DNA from: Pratylenchus scribneri
Lineage: Eukaryota; Nematoda; Chromadorea; Rhabditida; Pratylenchidae
Direction of reading: 5' to 3'
Assembly (NCBI GenBank): GCA_030063045.1
Contig: JAQSEB010000098.1
Span: forward strand, 930,001-994,000
Length of the DNA stretch: 64,000 nt
Positions 22,113 to 33,430 of the stretch are shown here, one piece after another (position 1 is the first letter of the stretch; each line of letters begins with the position of its first letter). The position numbers and the translations under genes are program-made. A model generated the notes under the pieces. The model was not told the DNA's origin, did not search any database, and worked only from the letters and a program-made list of their open reading frames with translations.

Positions 22113-23285
22113 ATGCACCCACGTAATGTTTTTAAAATCCGGCCACCAAACTACGAAGAATTAGCAAAGAAATATCCATCAATTCGAGCCAAATGTTTTA
22201 TTGGTGCTGGTGGAAAGGTTGGTTAATTAATTGTTAAATTAAAATATAACCACATCTATTATAAATTTAGGTCTGTTTGGATTTCAAAGATTTGGAAGCA
22301 ATTCGTCTAATTAATGAAATTCTTCTGCTCGAATATTTTGAAATTGATGTTAAAATATCACCAAATGTACTTGTTCCGAGAATACCTCAAAAGCTCAATT
22401 ATATTCTCTTAATAGAGGATTTGATTAATCAAAACAATTTACAAAATGATCAAATTTTTGGATTGGACATTGGTTAAGATTTAAATCAAAATATTTATGA
22501 ATTATTATTTAGGCACAGGCACTTCGTGCATTTATCCAATTTTGGGTGCTGCCTTAAATCAGTGGAAATTTGTTGGCACCGACATCCTGGAAGATTCCAT
22601 CCAAAAAGCAGCCGAAAATGTTAAAAGAAATTCTTTGGAAACTTCGATTGATTTATTTCTCAACAAGCAAAGGGATTCAATATTTAAGGTTTAAATTTAA
22701 AAATTGTTCAACTCTAAATGGAAAATTTCAGAGACTTTTCAGCTTGGATGAATATTCTAGCAAAAATTTCACATTTTCAATGTGTAATCCACCATTTTTT
22801 GATCCACAAGAAGGAGAAGAGGTATTTAGTAAAATATTTAATAATTATTCAATATTTGCTAATCAGAAATTCATCAAAGGCAATAAATCTTACCAGAATA
22901 TCGAGAAGAACACAAAAAGAGGACCACCTTCCTCTGCAACAGCGGCATTAGAAGAGGAAATTTTCTTTCAAGTATTATTATTTTTTATTTTAAAATAAAT
23001 GCTAAATTTTCAGGGTGGAGAATTATGTTTTGTGCGACAAATGATTGAAGAAAGCCAACAATTCCCTCATAAAATATTGTAATAACATTTAAATTCATTT
23101 AATATTTTTAATAATTTAGAATTTATACAACAATGATTGGAAAATTGGCAAGTTTGAAGAAATTGAAAAGAATTTTAGAGGAAAAACAAATTAAATATAT
23201 GGATTATCAATTATCGCAAGGAAGAACACAAAGATGGGTTTTGGCATGGACATTTTCCACGAATATTATTTTTAAAAATGAATAA
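22113..23285 (+). CDS. mett-10: METTL16/METT-10 RNA N6-adenosine methyltransferase
   Basis: The start MHPRNVFKIRPPNYEELAKK matches the conserved N-terminus of METTL16. It is followed by VCLDFKDLEAIRLINEILL, LNYILLIEDLI and the SAM-binding GLDIGTGTSCIYPILGAAL. The catalytic NPPF (FSMCNPPFFDPQEG, about 22779) comes next, then RGPPSSATAALEEE, a GGELCFVRQMIEES block and QGRTQRWVLAWTF near the end. Six or seven exons join in phase. The enzyme methylates adenosine in U6 snRNA and, in nematodes, SAM-synthetase transcripts. The protein stops about ten residues after the methyltransferase fold (IIFKNE-stop), at about 300 residues, so the C-terminal vertebrate-conserved regions of the 562-residue human protein are absent. 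It is the first of four closely spaced plus-strand genes. Confidence 0.92.
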
Positions 23286-23411
23286 AAATATTTAATAAAT
23301 ATTTGCGAATTAATCCTACATTTTTTGTGTACATTTCAATATTTTATTTGTTTAAATTCAATTAAAATTTCACAATTTTCTCATTGCAGTGTAATAATCG
23401 CATTCAATTCA

Positions 23412-24086
23412 ATGGATTTGGATATGGCAAAAGAACCGAAGAATTATGAGGTTATAGTTTATGAAGGATTTACTTGCGATCCACAGCAAGCGGAGAAAGT
23501 TAATTCAAATCAGCTGGCAGAACGCTTCCCTCAACTTTTCAAAAAAGAATCGGAAGAGAAGGAAAATATTGGTGATATTCCACTCGAAGATATACTCAAT
23601 CGTCGGCGTTTCCTCCCAGTTCCGCTTCACATTTATTTGAAACAATACATCAAATCAAAAACGCCAAAACAATTTGCAAAGGAATTGAAGTCAATAATTG
23701 ATGCGCTGATTGGGAACAAAAATGAGGAACAATTCGAACAAGTAAATTAAATTAAAATTACTTTTTATATCCAAATAATAAGAATCTTGATGTGGCCCTT
23801 CAACTTTTGGATGTATTCTACGCAAATTCAAATGAAAATGATCAATTAAATTTGATTCGCCGCTTCCAAGAAATGGAAAAACTGATTCAAAAATTGGTAA
23901 AATTCAATGAAAAATGTCAAAAAAATGTTATTTTAATTTTAGATAAAGCTCTGTGAATGGTTTACAAAGGATTTTTCGGAACTGGAAAGCATGATCGAGG
24001 CACCGAATGCAAAACCGTATGCTGATTGCTTCTTAGAAACAAAACGATTAAAGAAATATTCTTGCAATTGCATGCAATCGGAATAA
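23412..24086 (+). CDS. Unrecognised small protein, possible operon member
   Basis: Three exons encode a soluble, charged, probably helical protein of about 180 residues. It starts MDLDMAKEPKNYEVIVYEGF, has IPLEDILNRRRFLPVPLHIY and FAKELKSIIDALIGNKNEE, and continues NLDVALQLLDVFYANSNEND, LIRRFQEMEKLIQKL and IKLCEWFTKDFSELESMIE. It ends in a cysteine pair (SCNCMQSE-stop). No signal peptide, membrane segment or known domain is visible. The start codon lies 126 bp after the mett-10 stop. A TTTCTCATTGCAG acceptor-like sequence at 23375-23387, just upstream of the start, could serve SL trans-splicing. Function is unknown. Confidence 0.7.
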
Positions 24087-24449
24087 AGTTCATTCATTTT
24101 TATCAACACTGATATTATTTTTGTTGTTGTTTTGAATTGTTGTTTTTTATGTAGGTAAATAAAATTTGATATTTATTTTACTACATTTACATATTCGAAG
24201 TTTATTAAATTCCGTCCAATATACCTATTTTGTACTCGAATTTCGAACCATTTATCCAATTTGGGGGCATTTATGCAAATTAAATTTATTGGTCCATGGC
24301 ATTTTCCATCCATGGTCTCAATTATCTAAACAAAAACAAATCTCCCGGTTTAATTTATTGCAAAATTTTATTAAAAACCAATCAGCTGATGAGCTTTTGA
24401 TATTCTGTCAAATGAAGTGCTGACGAAAAGTTCAATTATTCCACTACAA
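24087..24449. other. Intergenic between operon-like genes
   Basis: AT-rich 363-bp gap containing an ATAAAGTT polyadenylation-like site just after the stop (24083). A plus-strand 85-codon frame (24166-24423) shows no domain and is not called. Confidence 0.35.
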
Positions 24450-26477
24450 ATGATTAATTTTATTTTTACATTATTCTTCTTACTTTTACAAGTAATTAAT
24501 AACAATTTTTAAATAAATTTTAATTTTTAATTCAACAGAGCAGTTCTATCAGGAATTTAGACTTGCTAGACAATAGACATAATGCAAGTTGTTATCAAGA
24601 TTCGGAATGTCCAAGTCGAATGCATTGCAAGGTTATTTTTACAATAAAAACAATTACAAATCAAATTTTAATTTAGTTAAGTGAAGATGAAATAAATTTG
24701 TGCATTTGTGAATCGGGATACACATATTCTCATCCATTTGCTCGTTGTGAACCATCAAAAAGAATTTTTCATGATTTTCGGATAAATGGGCCAATAGCAA
24801 TAAATTTACCGAAGAAAGAAGTAAAATATGAAGTGAATTTCTTCAAATCCGATGATCAGAACAAAGGCAATTGGCAATATGAATGGTTAATTCAGGTTAA
24901 TTTAAATTATTGATTAATAATAAAGTAAATTTAAGGATGGACATGAATTTGCAAATTTCTACGGCCTGAACACTTCAACCCTTACACTTTCGAATGTTAG
25001 TTTAAATGAATAAATAAATATTTTATTGATATTTAAAGCTCACAACTGGTTTTATCCTATTTGGGATTTCAATTTCCAATGAAAGTGCTTACGGATATAT
25101 TCCGCACAATTTAACCATTTTGAGTCCGAATCAATCAAAGCAAAATGAACATCCAACAATTAATGGTCGACCAATTGTTATCGCCGAAAATTTAACTGTT
25201 TATTTGCCCACAGAATATGCAATTTTAAGTGGAATTAAATCAAAAAATGCTAACAAATTCAAATGGACGCCATCCGATAATTTTACAATGAAAATGGTAT
25301 TATTTTTTTTTAAATATTTTCATTTAAATTTTTTTTTCAGATTGTTGGCTCTAATTTAAATATGGCCGAATTATTCCTTACAAATTTAATCCCTGGTCAA
25401 TATTATTTCAATTTAACAGTCAAAAATGATGAATTCGAGGATAGCAAAATTGTTGGATTGAATATTTTAAATGGTATTTTTTATTAAATTAATAAAAAAT
25501 ATTTCAATTATAGGTATTGATGAACTAAATTCAATTGAAATTACATTAATGAATCAAGAGAAAATTATTGATTTCACCTATGCCAAACAAGAAAAGTTAT
25601 CTAAAGCAATTGAGGACATTTTAACCGGACATTTTGACCATCAAATTAATATTCAATTTAATAAAGTTGAATTCAATGAAAAAGAACAACAAATTATGTT
25701 AATTTTTCATCCATTCATGAAAGGTTAATTATTGGAATTAATTGGTAAAATTATAATCATTAATTTCACAGATTTAGCCGCCAGAAAAGATTTACCAGAT
25801 GTGAACAAAATAGTCGAAATATTGGATGGGAATTCAACATTTAAACGGTCATTTGATATTTTGGAAATCAGAACACATTGTAAATTTGTTGAAAATATTT
25901 TGGAATTATTTAATTTAATTTTCACAGTTTGCATTTTATCATGTGGACATGGAATTTGTAATAATTTTTCGAAAGAATGCATTTGTGATGATTTTTGGAT
26001 GCAAAATATTTTTAATGGAAAAAGGGATTGCTGTATAAAACCAAATTCATTAAATTATATTCAATTTATTTAGCATGGCCAATTATTGCTATATGGATTT
26101 TTGCACTTTTCATTTTGATGATAATTGCAAAAATTTTACACATTTTATGGATGAATGAAGAATTGAATGCTTTAAAAACTTCTCAAATGGTCAAAAATTT
26201 AATTGGTCAACAAAATGGTCGAAAGCGTTTGGCCGGAAGATTAAGTCCAATAAAACAGTTCAAAAGGGGAAAGGCGTGGAATAATTCGGTCAAAGGAATT
26301 TTACAAAATTTTGGTTGGTTTTTTAAATAACCTTTAATCAACAATTTATTCAAAGATTCTCATCAAAATCGATCATCAGCAAATCGTCGTCAAATTTTAC
26401 CAAAAATGAATGAAGAAAGTGATTGTTATGATGAAGAAGAGGAGGAAGAATCATCATCAAGTTTTAGTGATGAATGA
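24450..26477 (+). CDS. KIAA0319-like PKD-domain transmembrane protein
   Basis: Signal peptide exon MINFIFTLFFLLLLQ, then a cysteine segment (CYQDSECPSRMHCK, CICESGYTYSHPFARC). PKD-type beta-domains follow, with typical motifs such as WQYEWLIQ, GLNTSTLTLSNLTTG and IPGQYYFNLTVKNDEFEDSK. Near the membrane is the diagnostic cysteine block SCGHGICNNFSKECICDDFW, very close to the GHGHCDSFTKRCICDPFW of human KIAA0319. One transmembrane helix (WPIIAIWIFALFILMIIAKI) leads to a basic, then acidic-Ser cytosolic tail ending SSFSDE-stop. The human proteins act at the cell surface in neuronal migration and adhesion, and KIAA0319L is a receptor for some viruses. The nematode role is unknown. There are fewer PKD repeats than in human. 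It lies 173 bp upstream of trpp-9 on the same strand. Confidence 0.82.
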
Positions 26478-26650
26478 TTAATTGATTTAATTTTAAAAAT
26501 ATTTGATCTCATCAAATTCTTATTAAAAAGATCTCTGATTAATAAAAAAAAATGTAACTCATCATTTTTATTTTGTATTTTACATTTAATTATCTTTAAT
26601 TTATTTTTTAAATTTTAATCAAATCATTTTATATTAATATTAAATTTAGA

Positions 26651-29600
26651 ATGGAATCAACATTACCAAGGCCTGAAGACCATTGCAGAGTACAAATTTT
26701 AGTGAGTATTTTACCAAATTTTTTGGAAAATATAAATTTAAAATTGAACAGATAAAGCCAGTTGGTCAATTTCCGGCGACAATTTATGAAAGATTGCTCA
26801 GAAAATTGGAGCAAAAATTGGATCGAGTTGAAGGTTCAAATTTAAATTGATTTTTAATTAAATTTTAAAAGTTTTAACAAGTCAAAATGTTCGACGTGTT
26901 TTACTTCTCAAATTCATTTCGGAGCCGATCCCAGAATTGACCAGATTCGCCGAATTCCAAGCATTTCGTAAAATTTTTGGCCTAATTTGTATTGGCCAAT
27001 ATAATGGTGCTCAATTCAATGCTTCCTCATCTTCGCCTGATCTTTCGCCGCCCACCGAACAAAATGCTCAAAGTCGGCTAAGGAGGTCTTCCCTTGCAAA
27101 AATGCCTTCAATTGATGTGGAAATGGACGAGGATGAGATTTGTTTGGAATCAAAGCAAATGAATATTCTCAAAAAGGAATATCAAAAAATGAAGGTTTAA
27201 TTAAATTCGAATCAATAATTCAAATAAATAAATTATTTTTATTTTTAGCAGCAATTCAATGATCAATTGGTCGATTCAAGATGCATTCTTTTTGGGTTTA
27301 ACACGGTTAAACATTTTCATTAATAAATGAATTTTAATATTTATTTTTTTAGAGTCAAAATTCCACCGAAATTTTGCCATTTCCTCGTTCCGACGACATT
27401 TCATTTTTATTTGAACAAATTGAAACAATTTCGAGGGAATTACTTCGAAGCATTTATGCAGTTTTGGACAGTAAACGGCTGGACACATCCTTCGAACGGA
27501 TGGAAACCCCACCTTGCTTAATATTGCCGGATGAGGAGAAATATCGAATGGGAGTGGAAAATGTGAAGAGCAAAAATTATAGGTTCAAAAGTATTTATTA
27601 AATTTTAAATATTTAAATTATTTATAGGAAAAAATGCATCGGAAGATTGCGGAAAAAAATGGCCGATTATGCATTATTGACTGGTTATTTTGAGTTGGCA
27701 ATGCAATCATATCAATCGGCCATTGATTTGTTCAAATCCTCTTCGGATTTACTTTGGCTAGCTGGTCTAAATTTAAATTAAAAATAAATATAATTTAAAT
27801 TTAGCCGCATTGGAAGGATATTGTTGTTCAGTGATGATGTTAAAATATGGAAAAAATTTGACCCAAACGCAGAGGTTGAGCGAAAACAATGCAAATATTT
27901 CACTAATTCAAAGAGCCACAATAAATTCCTCATCATCAAATATAAATGGCGAAACAAAGTAAAATAAATAAAATTAATTTAAAAAAATGTTAACATTTTA
28001 TAGAAATTCGGGTCATCATCGATATCGATCGGATGAGGCGGCCAAAATAATTGGAAGTGATTTTGATTTAATGCCAAATCCAACAAAGGACGAAAATGAT
28101 TCATTATTGCCATCAAAAAATGAACAAATTGAAAATGAAAATAATTCACCAAATAATAATAATCAATTGGGGGAAATGCCAGAACAAAAACGAAAAAATT
28201 GGCGACAATTACTCAATTTTGACAATAATTCTTCGGCACAACAAAATGACGCCAAAAGAATGCAACAAATAATGAAAGTTCATTATGAGAATTTGCCGGT
28301 TCCATCCGGCGGAATGTCCTCCGCGTCGAGAAGTGCCAGTGCCCAAAATTTGGTCAATTTAAATAATTCAAATTCACCAACAACAAATATTCGAACAACA
28401 ACGGCAAATGCAATTGGTTCACCGAATGGATCATTAAAAACGGGGAATGCGTCAAAATCAATTTCAAAAGTGGAATTGGCCGACCGATTTCGGCAATCGC
28501 TGGAAAATTATGGACGATTTTCATTCGCCGTAAATGTGGAATATGAATGCATGATGCGGGCAGTCCATCTCCATATTGTGACCAGCCAATTCATTGAAGT
28601 GGAATCATTTTTGAGGGAACATACTTGCCGCTTTTTGGATGATAAATTCACTGTATTTAATAATATTATGAAGTCAAATATTTGCCTGGCCACCGCTGAA
28701 GTTTATAATCAAGTTTTAATTTTTGTATTAAATAATTTAATAAATTAATTTAGATTGGTTTTAAACGTAAATTTGCCTTCTTTTTACGCCTTGCCGTCTT
28801 TTTCCGATTATATACGGACAACCATTTGGACAATGATTATAAAAAGGTAAATAAAATTAATGTCAAAATTAATTAAAAAAAAACAATTTTCCAGGTTTAT
28901 CCATATTTAAATGAAAGTTTGACCGGTTATGGAATTGCGTGGAAATCATTGGCAAAAAATAATAAAAATATGGGGAAAAGTTTGAAAGCACAATTTTTGA
29001 CAAAAATTGGCGCCTCAAATACATTCTCACTGCAAATAAAAGGTTATTTTTATTTGTTTTAATTAAAATTTTAATTAAATTTTTTAAGCTGTCCATGAAG
29101 TTTTCACGGTTGCCATGCGTTCGGGGCTTTACGAAATTGCAACTCGTCATCTTTGTTTTATGCTTGAAGTAATGAATATTAATAATTAATATTATTTAAA
29201 TAATATTTTATATTAATTTTTAAGGCATTTTTTGATCATTTGGACAAAGCAGCCTCCCTGGCATTGGTTGAGGAATTGAATAAATTGAATCAACAAAATT
29301 TGGATAAATTTCATGAATTGGATAAACCAATTTCCATGGATTCTTCCCCACCTGTATTTTTGCCTCCACTCCAATTCACTCGATTTCCAACATTAAAGTA
29401 AACCAACTTTAAGAATTATTTAATTAATATTAATTTTAGAGATATCCAATTGCTTCCACATCCGGCCCATTTGGCGCCAACAATCATTGAAACATCCTCA
29501 CTCCACACAAAAATATTCATTTATTCACCATTCCAAAATCGATTCAAGGATAAAAGTATATCGAAAATTAATTAAAATTAATTCCTAATTTTTGTAGAAG

Positions 29601-32600
29601 AAGTTCATTGGGTTGTGAATTGTGCCACCGGTGTTTCTTTGAGGGCCAAAAATCCACTTCCAATTGAATTGGTTGTAAATAATTTGGTTTTGTTGACGGA
29701 AGGATGCGAATTTGAGGCAATTCCAATTCGACTAAATTTGCCATATTGCTATGAGCCATGTGTGGATCCAACAAAAAATATCATCAAATTGTTGGGAGTA
29801 CCCAGGTAAATCAATTAATTTAAAAAAAAATGCGAAATATTTAATTGGGCGAAAAGATTATAACGGTTCAATGTCAATGGTTTGTCCTAAAGCCCTAAAC
29901 CATATATCATTAGGTTTAATCAATTTTAATTTGGCGTTGAACTGAAAACCGCAAGATGGTTTAAACGGTTTAATAAATACCCTATTTTTGGTTAAACCAT
30001 TATAGCCTTTGAAGCCTTTTGGCGGAATCTATCGATTGGATTTATGGTTTGTGGGGTTCAAAAACATTCAACCACCAAAATCTTATCGCCATTTTCAATA
30101 CAATTTTTTGCCATATTAAAACAAATTTAAATTTATAGGTCTATTGGCACTCTCAAAATTATTGGATATTCTTGTGAAGTTTTGGGATGCAAAAATGTTT
30201 GCAAATTTCCAACTCAAAATGAACCAAAACAATACACGGTTCGGGTTCTTCCACATTTGCCACTTCTTCACGTGGAAACTTCGCTGAAACGTGTCCCAAC
30301 ATTGAGTGAAAATCCAAATGAGGCAATCGCAGAAGTTTGTGTATTCTCCGGACAAAGGTTAATCAATGGAAAATAATTAATTTAATAATTATTTATTATT
30401 TAGTTTTATTCATACAATTACATTGTACAATTCAAGTGAATTAATTGGCATTAAAAATATTACAGTTAAAATTCAACAATCAAAGGTCACATTAAAAAAT
30501 CGATAAAACTAAACAATATTATTTTTAGGTTGCGGCCGGCCCAAAACTTCTTAAAATTGTCAACGAAAATCCAACAAATGTTGAGGAATTTGACTATCAA
30601 ATTTGCGATTTGGGACCCGGAGAGAGGCGAAAAATGGACATTTTAATATTTGGCATTGACCCAACAACGGCAACACCGACAGAAAAAAGTTCAATTGAAC
30701 AAAAAGAAAATAAGTCCGGTGGAGAGGAACAAAAAGTCTATGTGAGGCGGCCAACCTCGATGAGTTTAATGACAACGGACAGTGGCTTACCCGAAACATT
30801 CACTGCTGGATTATCAACAAGGGAAGAGAGCAGCAAATCTGAAGAAATATTCACCAAAATTGGATCAGCGAAACAACATTTTGTTGAACATTCCGCATCA
30901 ACGCCACTTTTGGAACAATCGGTGGAAGATGAAGTGGACTCCTCTTCCATTCATGATCTCATTCCATATACAGGGGTAAGTATGAACAAAAGGAGTGATA
31001 TTTAATTTAGCAAAGAAAAAATATTGAAAATATCGAAAAAAAAGGTTTAAAGATTTGTCCTACATCCTCGGACCATATACCCAATAGGATAGAAATAGTC
31101 AAAATATATCGAATTCGAATGGTTTGTCAAGTTTGATCGAAAATTAAGATAATTAAACCGGTTTAAACCGATTTTGGTTTAATGGTTCAAAAGCTAAGAT
31201 GGAATTGGTTAAACTTAGGTTTAGACTAGCGCGTTAGGCATCAAAAATTTTATTTTTTACTAGAAATGTTAGTAGAATGCATGAAAATACATAAAAAATG
31301 ACAATCAAGCCCAAAAAAATATTTGCCTCGGAGAGGATTCGAACCAGGGACCTCAATTTTACAAAAAAGCATCAACCCACCAAGCTAAAAACGTCGCTTT
31401 TAGTTAGCTTATTAAATCTTCATTATAAACCTTGACCATCGTAAATCAAAAGAACAATAAAAATAAATTGCCAAAAGCACTAGTATTGCCAAATTTAATA
31501 AACCAAATAATAATCAAACGACTTGTCGAGATTTTTCGCTTGGGCATACGGTTTTGGGGGTCTTGAACAAACCGTTTAACCCTTCAACATTTTCAATATT
31601 TTTTCGATAAATTAAATATTTCCCCTATATATATTTCTGACAATAAATTAAACATCAATTTTCAGCGTTTATTGAGTGCCGAATTTGCCTTCACTTACAT
31701 TACCGATTTGAAACCGGAAAAGGAAGGCGAAGAATATATGCGTTTTTCCAAACTTCCAATGGCCATTACAATTGTGCCGGCGGTGAGTGTTTCGAATTGG
31801 CATATTTTGGCGGGGGACAGTCCATTCTCTCGATATATTGTCATCGATGTTTTGAATCAAATTGACAGTGAAGCAGAATTGAGTTACGGACAAGAACAAA
31901 GGAAAATTACGGTTCAGCCAAAGGAAATGTGCAGGTATTAAATCGAAAAATATAAGAAATAATGGTCGCATAATTTCAGAGTTCCATTGCTTTGTTCGTG
32001 CTGTACAAAAATAAAATCAATTGCATTTCAACGGATAACGCAAAGGGCCTCACATATGATGCAAATGCAAGAAATTGAACGACTTCGACGGACAATTGAA
32101 AAACACGTCGTGAAGCATTTGGAAATTCATTGGACAATTCCTCAATTAAATGTAATTTTTTTGTGATTTTTTAGTAATTATTTTTATTATTTAGCTAAAT
32201 GGACAAGTGCCAATGGGCTCTTTGCTCTCATCGGTTTCATTTTTACGGCAATTGGTTTTGCCTTCATTGACAATTAGTTAAATTATTTTAATATTTATTA
32301 ATTAATTTTATGATTATTCAGCAATGAATGTTGATCAAAAATCGAATAATATGACTGCTACGGATGGCGGCGATATAAATGTTCGAATTGGTGAATTACT
32401 CAACATTGAAGTGCTTCTCTATTATTCAATTAGCGGTAAATTTTTTAAATAAATTTAAAAATATTTGTAAATACTAGCCCATTTCGGGTCAGATAATTTA
32501 TCAAAATACCGCACTTCGTCTAGAAATTTTCATTAGATGCATAAAAATGATAACCAAGCTCGAAAAAAACATTAGTCCCGGAGAGGATTCCAACCACCCG

Positions 32601-33114
32601 CAACCTAAATTTTTTGAAACTGATGGGTGACCATTCGAGCCAAAGATGCTTGACTTAAAATTTTACGAAAAACTCAAACCCAACTCTAATCCTTCAAATT
32701 TCAGGCACATTGACCGGAGATTTAAGCGTGGATTGCTATCAGGATTTGCAAAACAATCGACCACCGATTGAATGTTCAAACAATTTGCTCATTTTGGGCC
32801 AAAATTCAATGTCATTTTCAATTGAAGGAATCAAGGAATTGGCATTTTATGATGAAGAAAATGACAATGAAGAAAATGCCGAAGAGGAGGAAGTGGAAAT
32901 TTGCTCAATGGACGAAAAGAAAACGGGTCATCAATACAAAGCGAAATTTTCCATTGCTTTTTGCTATGAAGGAGTTTATAAAATCAATCCGAGAATCATG
33001 AATTTGAGGGTCAATGGAGCGGATGAATTCTTCCAAGGCCAGCAAATAACGACTCTCACTGAAGAAGACATTTTCAAGCCAGCGCTTTCCTTCACCGTGA
33101 TAAATAAATTATAA
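26651..33114 (+). CDS. trpp-9: TRAPP complex subunit 9 (TRS120/NIBP)
   Basis: A long multi-exon gene of roughly 20 exons. It starts MESTLPRPEDHCRVQILIKP and VGQFPATIYERLLRKL, then VRRVLLLKFISEPIPELTRF. The diagnostic TPR-like stretch is CIGRLRKKMADYALLTGYFE followed by LAMQSYQSAIDLFKSSSDLL and WLAAALEGYC, which matches the CMGRLQKHLGDLCLLAG and DYLWLAAALEGLC of TRAPPC9. Downstream are RFSFAVNVEYECMMRAVHLH and the beta-rich C-terminal half, for example WVVNCATGVSLRAKNPLPIE and PYCYEPCVDPTKNI, ending LSFTVINKL-stop. TRAPPC9 is a subunit of TRAPPII, a Rab exchange factor at the Golgi. Ser/Asn-rich inserts after PSIDVEMDEDE and near 28020-28460 are not in the mammalian protein. Three larger introns (29806-30138, 30977-31664, 32434-32704) hold repeats. 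Confidence 0.9.
29830..30030. repeat. Intronic element with AAACGGTTTAA motifs, copy 1
   Basis: The trpp-9 intron 29806-30138 contains GGTTTAAACGGTTTAATAA and GGTTAAACCATTATAG. A related set of AAACCGGTTTAAACC motifs occurs in the intron at 30977-31664. This probably reflects a dispersed repeat or decayed transposon, but no full ends could be defined. Confidence 0.4.
31040..31220. repeat. Intronic element with AAACCGGTTTAAACC motifs, copy 2
   Basis: Within a 690-bp trpp-9 intron. The core TTAAACCGGTTTAAACCG is a near-perfect palindrome, flanked by TTTTGGTTTAATGGTT. A further AAACCGTTTAACCC lies at about 31571-31584 in opposite orientation, so the element may extend to 31600. Confidence 0.4.
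31230..31400 (-). mobile_element. tRNA-derived SINE-like element, copy 1
   Basis: On the minus strand, 31397-31324 reads as a decayed tRNA: TAGCTTGGTGGGTTGATG resembles the A box and D arm, and CCTGGTTCGAATCCTC is the B box and T arm. The T stem is imperfect and the acceptor stem does not pair, so it is not a functional tRNA. Sequence downstream of the tRNA part (toward 31261) is shared with copy 2 at 32470-32665, which supports a SINE rather than an isolated tRNA pseudogene. Confidence 0.6.
32470..32665 (-). mobile_element. tRNA-derived SINE-like element, copy 2
   Basis: Inside the trpp-9 intron 32434-32704. On the minus strand it shows TTTGGCTCGAATGGTCACCC (A box-like) and GGTGGTTGGAATCCTCTCC (B box with one substitution). 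The adjoining tail matches copy 1: both have TAGAAAT, then a pattern ending ATGCAT-AAAA, then a run before CGGAGAGGATTC. The two copies are in the same orientation, opposite to the host gene. Confidence 0.6.
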
Positions 33115-33430
33115 AAGAATTCCCTCTTATTTTATATTGTACATTTCCATGCAAATGTGTATCCTCATTTATACGCAAATTATGCCTAGACAGAAATTCT
33201 ATATTATTTTATTATTAAAGAGAAGAAATAAAATTGATGAATCTCTTGTTGAATTTACACATTTATTCAAAAAAGTAAAATAGAATTTACAATAGTCATG
33301 AATAACAAAAATTAGGAAAATAAATTTTTGTGTGAAAGGAAGGGACTGCCCAACAACCAAATAAAAAAAGTATCACAATAATAATCAATCAATAAAGTCA
33401 AATCCATCCCCATTTCTTTTACCCCGGGCG
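33115..33430. other. Convergent 3' region of trpp-9 and sec-16
   Basis: Carries the 3' UTRs of both genes. AATAAA-type signals occur on the plus strand near 33226. No other feature is seen. Confidence 0.4.

Noticed and set aside
31324..31397. Functional tRNA gene
   Set aside because: A and B boxes are visible, but the acceptor stem does not pair and the T stem is broken. A diverged second copy with the same tail indicates a SINE-like element.
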